This document shows, in pieces, positions 1-8,090 of a stretch of DNA of 64,000 bases. The notes beneath the pieces were generated by a model. It did no database searches. It saw only the letters and a list, made by a program, of their open reading frames with translations, and was not told where the DNA came from. The position numbers were made by a program, and so were the translations under genes. The DNA lies in the NCBI RefSeq assembly GCF_001705515.1, contig NZ_MDJS01000001.1:2108001-2172000 (forward strand), in the 5' to 3' direction. The stretch comes from Mucilaginibacter sp. PPCGB 2223. Lineage in GTDB: Bacteria > Bacteroidota > Bacteroidia > Sphingobacteriales > Sphingobacteriaceae. The stretch's first letter is position 1. Every line of letters starts with the position of its first letter.

Positions 1-1608
1 GCTGCGGCATTGACCAATGATGTTCTCGAGCAATCGCTCAGGCGGCTGCCGCTGGCCATTTACCGGATCAGTCACGACAGGTTGTTAAAAGATATGAAAT
101 ATCGCCGCGACCATTTGATGGAAGCATCGGATATCTATTTCCGGTTCTTAAATAAAATAGTCGACATTAAAGCGACAGACAAAAGCGAGCTCTTTATCCT
201 GAAAGACACTTTAAAAAACAGCCTGATCGTAAGAGTCAATAAACTACCCGTTACCGGTGTAAAAAGCACTGTATATTTTAAGGTGTTCGATCCGGCTTTT
301 ACCAAAGAGGTAAGGCTGTTCGTGGCCAAAGGGCAGGACAGTATCGTGGTGAACAATACCACATCGCCGATAAAAATACGTATAGTTGGCGGTGATGGCA
401 ACCGGGTATATAACCTGCAAAACAACACCAAAAAGATAGATATTTACGAAAAGGTAAACACGGCAACGTTTACAGGTAGTGGCAAAGTGATTGTAGATAA
501 AAAACTATCGAACGACTCGGCTAACGTGGCCTACCTGCCTACCACGCGTTATAATACCGGTATCCCCTTATTTACTACGGGCTATGACCGCGATCAGGGC
601 TATTTTATTGATGCAGGTGTAAAATACCTGCGCCAGGGCTTCCGTAAAAATCCATCAACCACGCAAACGCTTACAGTAGGGCATGCATTTGGCTACGAGG
701 CTACCCGGGTTAATTTCATTGCCGATATCAATAGCGGCCCCCAAAAGGCCGACGCCGAATTGCAGTTTAAAGGTTATTTCCCAAATAACATTAACTTCTT
801 TGGCCGGGGCAATACAAGCGCATATAATAAAACCGGCGATTACGTTAATTTCTATCGCGCCAAATTCAATTTCCTTACCGCCGATGCAAGCCTGCGCTGG
901 CAAAACATAGCGGCAACGCAAAGTGTGCGGTTGGGGCCGTCTATCCAATACTATCATTATTTAAACGATTCCTCGCCCAACCTCATCAATCATCCCAAGC
1001 TGGTTAACAGTTACGATAGCCTGAACTATACACAAAATAAACTGCACATAGGTTTTATGGTGACTTATATTGATGATAAGCGCGACCGGAAGATACTGAC
1101 CTCGTGGGGCGCATACGTCAATTCGCGCATACAGGCCTACGCAGGTATAGGTAATACGGCAAAAACTTTTCTGCAATGGATGACAGAAGCCATACTGTAC
1201 AAAAGTGTAGACACCTACTCGAACTTTGTGATAACCGAGAAGGCCGGGGCCGGGGTAACGCTCGGCAAAACCACTTTTTACCAGGCCATGTTTTTGGGTG
1301 GCGAAAATAACCTGATCGGTTACCGGCAAAACCGCTTTGCCGGCGAGCAAATGTTTTATAATAACCTCGAGGCGAGGATAAAGTTCAACAATCTGTTCTC
1401 CTATATTCTGACAGGGCAGTACGGCATTACGGCTGCCTATGATATCGGCCGTGTCTGGGACCGTTCTGAACAGTCGAACGCCGTTTGGCATAATGGTTTT
1501 GGTGCAGGCGTTTATTTTTCACCGTCGGATATGGCGCTCCTGCAGGCCAAGGCAGGCTACTCCGTCGAAGGCTGGTACCCGTCGATCAATTTTACCTTAA
1601 CATTTTAG
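1..1608 (+). CDS. Outer-membrane beta-barrel protein, C-terminal part (5' end outside window)
   Basis: The reading frame is open to base 1, so this is the C-terminal ~535 residues of a longer gene cut by the window edge, not a natural truncation. The visible part matches the second half of the protein encoded at 4065-6620: the same R-R...Y-RFL-K-VDI-A-DK segment, then a beta-strand linker (FDPxxTKEVRL here, FDPEITKEIRL there), an MIGG/VGGDGN-type turn and a C-terminal beta-barrel ending in a strand that closes with F (TFTLTF). The barrel resembles the Omp85/surface-antigen type. It probably sits in the outer membrane; the function of this family is not established. It is followed after 29 nt by the GAF-domain gene and then by its own paralogue, all on the same strand, which suggests one transcription unit. 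Confidence 0.75.
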   Translation, partial: AAALTNDVLEQSLRRLPLAIYRISHDRLLKDMKYRRDHLMEASDIYFRFLNKIVDIKATDKSELFILKDTLKNSLIVRVNKLPVTGVKSTVYFKVFDPAFTKEVRLFVAKGQDSIVVNNTTSPIKIRIVGGDGNRVYNLQNNTKKIDIYEKVNTATFTGSGKVIVDKKLSNDSANVAYLPTTRYNTGIPLFTTGYDRDQGYFIDAGVKYLRQGFRKNPSTTQTLTVGHAFGYEATRVNFIADINSGPQKADAELQFKGYFPNNINFFGRGNTSAYNKTGDYVNFYRAKFNFLTADASLRWQNIAATQSVRLGPSIQYYHYLNDSSPNLINHPKLVNSYDSLNYTQNKLHIGFMVTYIDDKRDRKILTSWGAYVNSRIQAYAGIGNTAKTFLQWMTEAILYKSVDTYSNFVITEKAGAGVTLGKTTFYQAMFLGGENNLIGYRQNRFAGEQMFYNNLEARIKFNNLFSYILTGQYGITAAYDIGRVWDRSEQSNAVWHNGFGAGVYFSPSDMALLQAKAGYSVEGWYPSINFTLTF

Positions 1609-1637
1609 CCTTTCGTTTGTAGTAATAGTACGGTAAA

Positions 1638-3989
1638 ATGCAAACAGCTATACTTGATATTAAGGAGAACGCGGTAGAGAACGAACTGGTGGAAACCGCC
1701 TTTTCGTTTAAATCGTTTATCAACTATCTCAAAAAGCGCGTGGATGCGGAACAAACCATTAAAGGCGAGTTCTACCGTTTCGTGCTCAACAAGTTCAAGT
1801 ACTATCCCGAGCTTGAAACAAAGACGCTAACCGCCCATGAGGCAGGAAAATATACCAGTGTTCTGGAATTGGTGTATACTATCCTCTCGCCCGCCATTGA
1901 AGATGAGACCAGGTTTTTCTGGGCATTAAGCACGCCACTGCCGTCGCAGATAGTTTATAGCACCGACGCCTTTTTTAGTTTTTTAGCCAAACAGAATGAG
2001 GGCCGCAAAACCAACCCGGGCGAAGATAATTTAAGTCCGCTTTTAACACGGCAAATAGATTTTATTTACCGCCTGATTTTGCAAAAGCTTTACGGCTTTC
2101 CGCCGGATATCAGTAACGATATTATTTACTCGCATCCGGACCCGGATACTAATATTTGCAAATACTACCGCATCCATACCGACACCAGTTTTATAGAAGT
2201 GATCGCCACAGGCGACCTGCCCGAGATTAACCCGGAAATGGTAGAGCCTTTTTTATACGATGGTGTAGAAATGGATACCTTGCAGGACATCATTCCGTTA
2301 AGCCTGTTCAAACTGGAAGGCTTCGCCGTAATTACGATAGATGATATTACGGCCGACAGATCGGTAGAGAACATCCGCAACGCGCTGGTGAACTATACCA
2401 ATAACGGGCAAACCGATCTTTATGGCGAGGTGATCAGCTCGCTGCAAACACTTACCGGTAACGCAGCTATCAAATTCGGCCTGCTACCCCTGTTACGGGT
2501 GAACGGAGCGCTGATATTCGACACCAAGGAATGCGGTAACAGTATCCTGGTGAAAGCCGCTAAAGAACAGCAGGCCGCCGAAGAAACGTTTAACTCGTTC
2601 GTTAATCATTATATCGAAAAGCCCGGTGCGATGTATTTCAGTACCCTGAACGAAAAAAAATTAGAGCAGTTTCCATTTTTAAAAGTAATTAGGCAAAGCG
2701 GCATCAAATCGTACGCCATGCTCCCGGTGTATTATAACCGTAAGCTGGCGGGTATACTGGAGATCTATTCGGAACAAAAAGTTGTTTTTTACGAAAAGCT
2801 GCTTTCAAAACTACAGGGCGCAATCCCGCTGCTGGCACAACTGCTGCAGGATAGCGCCGAGCAATTTAACCTGAGCCTGAACGATGTCATCAAAACTAAC
2901 TTTACCACTTTGCAGCAACCTGTAGAATGGAAATTTACCGAAGCTGCCTGGCATTACCTGATCGCCAAAAACACAGGAATAGACGAACCCGATATCGAGA
3001 TCGTTTCGTTCGACAATGTATACCCGCTTTTTGGCTCCATCGACATCCGAGACTCGACGATAAAACATAACGAGGCGCTGAATAAGGATATGGATGTGAT
3101 CATAAGCGCACTGCATAGCACTGTCAGCGGGTTAGAAAAACACATTTCTAAACGCCTGTTCGCTAAACTAACAACTGCACTAAAAGCATGGCTTAAAGTG
3201 TTTGCTGCGATCAGAAAATCTAACGATGAGATTTTGTTCAGCAATACCCTGCATGGCGTTGTACACCCTTACCTGTCGCAATACCGGAAAAAATATCCGG
3301 CTACCGAAGCCGCGCTGAACGACTTTGCCAAAACGGTGAACGAGAAAAAAGGTGAGGGATACTCGCAAAGGCGCGCGCTCGAGGCTTCGATCAAACAGAT
3401 CAACGGCGCACTTAACCACTACTTTGAACAGGCCCAGCTAAAGCTTCAAAAAATTTACCCAAGCTATTTCGAGAAGTTCCGGTCGGACGGGATAGAGTAC
3501 GATATTTATACCGGGCAATCGTTGGCGCCTGCCCTTGAATTTACCCCTGCTCATTTAAAACAATTCAGGATGTGGCAGGTAAGATCAATGTGTGATGTGG
3601 CGCTTTTGGCCCATAAGCTGCAACCCAAAATGCCGGTACCGCTACAGATTGCATCGCTTATCTTTGTGCATTCGAGCCAGATCAATATCTGTTTCCGCAA
3701 TGATGAGCGCCGTTTTGACGTGGAAGGATATTACAACATCAGGTACGAAGTAATTAAAAAACGAATAGATAAGGTTCGCATCAGAGGCACCAAGCAACGC
3801 CTTACACAACCCGGGCAGATAGCCCTGGTTTATTTTAACGATACCGAGGCCGAAGACTATATAAGTTACATCAAGGAACTGCAAAAGGAAAAAAAACTGA
3901 AGAACGACCTGCATATGGTCGACCTCGAAGAACTACAGGGCGTTACCGGCTTAAAGGCATTCCGCGTAAGTATCAACTTTAAGAATTAA
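1638..3989 (+). CDS. GAF domain-containing protein (783 aa), unknown output
   Basis: This is a large soluble protein with no signal peptide and no membrane segment. Roughly residues 310-400 look like a GAF fold (the AMLPVYYNRKLAGILEIYSE stretch is the typical central beta-hairpin). The N-terminal half has a further sensor-like region, and residues 480-700 are mostly helical. I see no kinase, cyclase, HD-GYP or DNA-binding domain, so it may sense a small molecule and act through a partner. It is sandwiched between two paralogous outer-membrane barrel genes with gaps of 29 and 75 nt, all on the plus strand. That arrangement suggests a shared operon, but what the cytoplasmic sensor contributes is unknown. 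ATG start at 1638. Confidence 0.7.
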   Translation: MQTAILDIKENAVENELVETAFSFKSFINYLKKRVDAEQTIKGEFYRFVLNKFKYYPELETKTLTAHEAGKYTSVLELVYTILSPAIEDETRFFWALSTPLPSQIVYSTDAFFSFLAKQNEGRKTNPGEDNLSPLLTRQIDFIYRLILQKLYGFPPDISNDIIYSHPDPDTNICKYYRIHTDTSFIEVIATGDLPEINPEMVEPFLYDGVEMDTLQDIIPLSLFKLEGFAVITIDDITADRSVENIRNALVNYTNNGQTDLYGEVISSLQTLTGNAAIKFGLLPLLRVNGALIFDTKECGNSILVKAAKEQQAAEETFNSFVNHYIEKPGAMYFSTLNEKKLEQFPFLKVIRQSGIKSYAMLPVYYNRKLAGILEIYSEQKVVFYEKLLSKLQGAIPLLAQLLQDSAEQFNLSLNDVIKTNFTTLQQPVEWKFTEAAWHYLIAKNTGIDEPDIEIVSFDNVYPLFGSIDIRDSTIKHNEALNKDMDVIISALHSTVSGLEKHISKRLFAKLTTALKAWLKVFAAIRKSNDEILFSNTLHGVVHPYLSQYRKKYPATEAALNDFAKTVNEKKGEGYSQRRALEASIKQINGALNHYFEQAQLKLQKIYPSYFEKFRSDGIEYDIYTGQSLAPALEFTPAHLKQFRMWQVRSMCDVALLAHKLQPKMPVPLQIASLIFVHSSQINICFRNDERRFDVEGYYNIRYEVIKKRIDKVRIRGTKQRLTQPGQIALVYFNDTEAEDYISYIKELQKEKKLKNDLHMVDLEELQGVTGLKAFRVSINFKN

Positions 3990-4064
3990 CATCCAAAAGA
4001 ACAATTGCCATCCTTATATGTTAGGTTATATATCAGGGCGATCCTGAGTAAACATCTACCGTAT

Positions 4065-6620
4065 ATGACTTATAAACAACTACTTATATATTGTTCTTTA
4101 GCAGTTTTAGCTACCAGTTCCCTGGCCCAGAACCGTCCTGCAAACGATAGCATTACCGTGGCTGTTCATCCGCAATACAACCGGGTTAGTGGCTTTCACC
4201 GGTGGCTGTTAGGTAAAAACTACCGCCAGTTATGGGCCATGCCTGTAAAGCTAAAGGTTTTCCATCTCGAGACCGAAAAAGACGGATTGAAGATAACCGG
4301 GAAAGGCGGCGGTAACCAGACGAGTTCGTTAGACCTGGTCGATTCTACCGGGCAGGAATGGGTATTGCGATCGGTAAATAAAACCACTTCGCGCTCCCTG
4401 CCTAAATACTATAACCACACCATCGTTACCGCTTTTTTGCAGGATGAGGTGTCCACATCGCACCCATTTTCGGCATTGTGCGTCCCGCCGATGGAAGAGG
4501 CGCTTGGCATCCCGCATAACCATCCTTCGCTCGTTTACCTGCCCGATGGGGATAATCTTGGTAAATACCGTAAGGAATTTGGCAACCAGGTTTATTTATT
4601 TGAAGAACACAATCCGCTTGATGGGTCGAAAGCTATCAAAACTGAAAAATTGCAGGAAAAACTGCAAAAGGACAACGACAACAAAGCCGATCAGCATCTG
4701 TTGCTGCGCGCCCGTTTGCTGGATATGATTATGGGCGACTGGGACAGGCACGAGGGCCAGTGGCGCTGGGAAAAAGAAGGTGATACAACGAAAGATCTCT
4801 ATGAACCTATCCCCCGCGACCGCGATAAAGTTTTTTATACAACCGACGGCGTAATGCCATCGATCATTACACTTTTTGAGCCTAAACTATCCCCTTTAAA
4901 AGATCATATTAAGAATATATCGGGCTGGAACAGTAACAACATTTCTTTCGATCTGTATTTTTTAAACCAGTTAAGCTGGGACGACTGGCAAACAGAAATT
5001 GACTACATACGAAATAAACTAACAGACGATGTGATAGCAGGCGCCGTGAAATTAATGCCAGCTGATGCTTACCGGCTTACCGGTCAGAAAATTACCGGGA
5101 CCTTAATACAAAGGCGAAACAATATCGGTAAAGATGCTTTTGAGTACTACCGCTTTTTAGCAAAAACTGTGGATATACCTGCGTCGGATAAAAATGAAAA
5201 GTTCACGATAAATTCAACCGATAGTGGCCGGGTGATTGTTACGATCAATAAGGTAAAAAAAGACAGCGTGGGCAAGGTGATCTATCAGCGCACCTTCGAT
5301 CCCGAAATAACCAAAGAGATCCGCTTATATGGTTTAGATGGAAAGAATAGTTTTGATGTGACCGGCAGCCACCCCCTGCCCGTTAAAGTGCGGATGATCG
5401 GTGGTAATGATGAAGATACTTACAAAATAAGCAACACATTGGACAGCCGGGGTAAACTATTTATTTACGATCGCTCCGATCAAAAAAACAAACTCCCGTC
5501 ATCGTCGTTCGTGCATATCCGCACCTCTGCCGATTCGACCATCAACAGCTACGATACGCCGGTACATAAGTCCGATCATTTTTCGCCGTTGATCAGTTTA
5601 GGTTACAGCCCGGAAGATGGCGTATTGCTCATCGGCGGCATCCATGCCGAAAAGCATGGTTTTAAAGATGCGCCTTATGTGAGCAAGCAAGAGTTAAAGG
5701 TAAGTTACACGCTCGCCAAGCAATCATTCATCATAACTTATAAGGGCGATTTTAAGAAGGTTGTTGGTAATAACGACCTGCAGGTAAACATTATGGAGCG
5801 TGGGCCGAAGAACGTTAACAACTTTTTTGGCCTGGGCAACATTGGCGAGTTTGTAGATGCGGGCGACAAAACCTTTGATTATTACCGCAACCGTTATGAT
5901 TTTACCAATGCCGATATCCGTTTGGCACATCAATACGGCAAATGGCAGCTGAGCGCTGGCGTTGCGGGCCAATATTATAGCAGTTGGGCATCAAACAACG
6001 GTACTCACTTTTTTTCTGAGTATAACCAGTCGCACCCCGAGCTTAACCTGTTCTCAACCAAGTATTATGCCGGTGTTGCTGGAGGCGCCATATTCGATAC
6101 CCGCAACAACGCTAAATTTACCAGCAGCGGAGTTCTCTGGAAAACCAATATTACCGGCCTAACCGCTTTGAACGTTAATAACAAAACCAACGGGGCTATC
6201 CTATCGACCTTTAGCTTTTTTATCCCGGTAAAAGATTCGGCCATTGTGATTGCCGACAGAACGGGCGGAGGTACCTTTATTGGCGGCGGCGAGTTTTTCC
6301 AGATGATGAACCTGGGCGGGCCAAGTTTGCAGGGTTACCATACAAGCCGTTTTATAGGTAATAGTATGCTGTATAATAACCTCGAGTTAAGATTAAAAGT
6401 GTGCGATTTTAATGCTTATTTGTTCTCATCTGCACTGGGTTTGATACTGTATAATGATGTAGGCCGGGTTTGGTTAAACGGCGAGTCATCACACACTATC
6501 CACGATGCGTATGGCGGTGGTATTTACCTTACCCCTTACCACTCGTTCATTTTAACGGCGGTTGCCGGTCAGGGCACTGAGGGCTACTTAACTTATTACT
6601 CGATAGGGTTCAGGTTTTAA
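4065..6620 (+). CDS. Outer-membrane beta-barrel protein with CotH/FAM20-like kinase-type N-terminal region
   Basis: I place the start at ATG 4065 because it gives a clean signal peptide (MTYKQLLIYC...SSLAQ); an in-frame TTG at 4005 would add 20 unlikely residues. The mature protein has two parts. Residues ~30-300 contain MGDWDRHEGQWRW followed by an EPIPRDRDKVF stretch, a pairing that resembles the catalytic DRH loop and the metal-binding IPWDLD motif of CotH/FAM20 atypical kinases; upstream lie a WVLRSVNK strand and YLFEEHNP, which could be N-lobe elements. Residues ~320-851 form a linker and an Omp85-like barrel paralogous to the gene at the window start. The barrel is well supported, the kinase reading is inference. 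It is third in a same-strand cluster with its paralogue and the GAF gene. It converges on the DUF2264 gene after 35 nt. Confidence 0.7.
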   Translation: MTYKQLLIYCSLAVLATSSLAQNRPANDSITVAVHPQYNRVSGFHRWLLGKNYRQLWAMPVKLKVFHLETEKDGLKITGKGGGNQTSSLDLVDSTGQEWVLRSVNKTTSRSLPKYYNHTIVTAFLQDEVSTSHPFSALCVPPMEEALGIPHNHPSLVYLPDGDNLGKYRKEFGNQVYLFEEHNPLDGSKAIKTEKLQEKLQKDNDNKADQHLLLRARLLDMIMGDWDRHEGQWRWEKEGDTTKDLYEPIPRDRDKVFYTTDGVMPSIITLFEPKLSPLKDHIKNISGWNSNNISFDLYFLNQLSWDDWQTEIDYIRNKLTDDVIAGAVKLMPADAYRLTGQKITGTLIQRRNNIGKDAFEYYRFLAKTVDIPASDKNEKFTINSTDSGRVIVTINKVKKDSVGKVIYQRTFDPEITKEIRLYGLDGKNSFDVTGSHPLPVKVRMIGGNDEDTYKISNTLDSRGKLFIYDRSDQKNKLPSSSFVHIRTSADSTINSYDTPVHKSDHFSPLISLGYSPEDGVLLIGGIHAEKHGFKDAPYVSKQELKVSYTLAKQSFIITYKGDFKKVVGNNDLQVNIMERGPKNVNNFFGLGNIGEFVDAGDKTFDYYRNRYDFTNADIRLAHQYGKWQLSAGVAGQYYSSWASNNGTHFFSEYNQSHPELNLFSTKYYAGVAGGAIFDTRNNAKFTSSGVLWKTNITGLTALNVNNKTNGAILSTFSFFIPVKDSAIVIADRTGGGTFIGGGEFFQMMNLGGPSLQGYHTSRFIGNSMLYNNLELRLKVCDFNAYLFSSALGLILYNDVGRVWLNGESSHTIHDAYGGGIYLTPYHSFILTAVAGQGTEGYLTYYSIGFRF

Positions 6621-6655
6621 TAACGGGCTGTTATAATTTGGAGCAGTATGTCAAT

Positions 6656-7900
6656 TTAAAATTTCGAGTCCATAGCATGGTCCGGTTCGGCTTCCTGGCC
6701 GGTCCATATTTTTACCGACGACCATGGCAATGACGCACCGCTCCAAAACTCATCCGTTTCGGGTAGAGCCAACGGTAAAAAAATATCCATACAGATATAC
6801 AGACTGCCGGTTGTGATATAGGCATCGGCCAGGTTGGGCTGGTTGCCGTAAATACCCATATTTAACCAACCCTTATCGTTAAAAGTTGCAGGCGATTCGA
6901 GCGTCTTTTTAATTACCGCAGTTAAAGCGCATCGTATTTGCGCAGGTTTGAGGCTCGGCGGCAATTGCTGTTTGTAAGCCATATAAGCCAGGTGATGAAA
7001 AACGCCGCCCCGGTATACTACCGAGCGCCCCGTTACCGGGTAACTGCCATCCGTATTGATGAGCCGCTCCAATATCTGCGCATAACGTTTACTTATCGGA
7101 GCAAGCGCTGCCGACTCCTTAGCATAGCTACCCTTCTTGGTGCTCATCACCTCGATAATAGTGTTGAGATTGGGATGAATAACGATGCTGTTGTAATAGT
7201 CGTAATGAAATTCCATCCCATCCGAAAACATCCCATCGCCTACATACCAGTGTTTGGTAAACTCTTTGATACCAAAATCCAGCCGTACGGGATCATAATC
7301 GAGATTGTATTTGCAAAAGAACGCCTCGATCATTCCACTGAACAACAACCAGTTGCTATAGCCTGGGACAGTTGCGCGTGTAGCTTTAAACTGCGTGATG
7401 ACCTGTTGCTGCACTTCAGTATCCAGATGTTGCCATAACCAGGGCGACCGGATCAAGGCCAGCGCAACAAACGAGCCATCTACCAAGGGCTGGCCGCCTG
7501 TCCATTGTAAAAAATCTTTTGCTTCGGGGTTTACCGCATTGGCAATGGCTTTTAACGCCCACTCCCGGTATTGATCGCGTAATTTCACCTCTTCGGCGTT
7601 GCCCCCCTCTGCCTCGAGCCACGGCGCTAATCCGCACAAGGTTCGGCCGAAAGCTTCCAGGTAGGCAACCTTCGCCCTGCTTTCTCTGTTATCAATCCTG
7701 GGCGAAAACTCAACAGGCATATTGGCTTTCAGGGTATTGCCGGCAAGATTCATCATCACCGGCCGTGCAATTTTATCCATATACATCAGCCAGGTTTTAC
7801 GGTCGGCGCTGCCAGGGGTATTTTGTGCGCGCGCAGTTCCGCTCAAAGCGAGAAACAACGTAAAACTTATAACAGCAACTTTCCTGCTGACTATAAACAA
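6656..7900 (-). CDS. DUF2264 family protein, probable secreted glycoside-processing enzyme
   Basis: The whole length fits the DUF2264 family: the LEAFGRTLCGLAPWLE segment, NWLLFSGMIEAF, WYVGDGMFSDGMEFHYDYYN, a GRSVVYRGGVFHHLA segment and a C-terminal GSLYICMDIFLPLALP. The family is an (alpha/alpha)6-type fold found in carbohydrate loci; a specific reaction cannot be assigned from sequence alone. The open frame begins at TTG 7966, but TTG 7900 gives a direct signal peptide (FIVSRKVAVISF...ARAQ), so I chose 7900. The gene lies 190 nt downstream of the GH2 gene on the same strand at the end of the mannan locus. It has its own intergenic gap and I see no shared regulatory element there, so membership of that operon is uncertain. 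Confidence 0.8.
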   Translation of the reverse strand: MFIVSRKVAVISFTLFLALSGTARAQNTPGSADRKTWLMYMDKIARPVMMNLAGNTLKANMPVEFSPRIDNRESRAKVAYLEAFGRTLCGLAPWLEAEGGNAEEVKLRDQYREWALKAIANAVNPEAKDFLQWTGGQPLVDGSFVALALIRSPWLWQHLDTEVQQQVITQFKATRATVPGYSNWLLFSGMIEAFFCKYNLDYDPVRLDFGIKEFTKHWYVGDGMFSDGMEFHYDYYNSIVIHPNLNTIIEVMSTKKGSYAKESAALAPISKRYAQILERLINTDGSYPVTGRSVVYRGGVFHHLAYMAYKQQLPPSLKPAQIRCALTAVIKKTLESPATFNDKGWLNMGIYGNQPNLADAYITTGSLYICMDIFLPLALPETDEFWSGASLPWSSVKIWTGQEAEPDHAMDSKF

Positions 7901-8090
7901 ATAAGGCGTGTAGCGACTTTCAAAAAGTGCACACTTAGCCGATAAGGGAATTGTTTCTGAATGCAAGACGTAAACTGATCAGGTTAGTAATTAATTGACT
8001 GATTCAAACCTAACCAATCTATGGCTAATTTAAAATATATTTACAATTGTCAGATCAACGATTTTTCAGCCCATGGCTGCCACCTGATAC

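Noticed and set aside
1..1608. Apparent N-terminal truncation of the first barrel protein
   Set aside because: The frame is open to base 1, so this is the window edge and not a broken gene.
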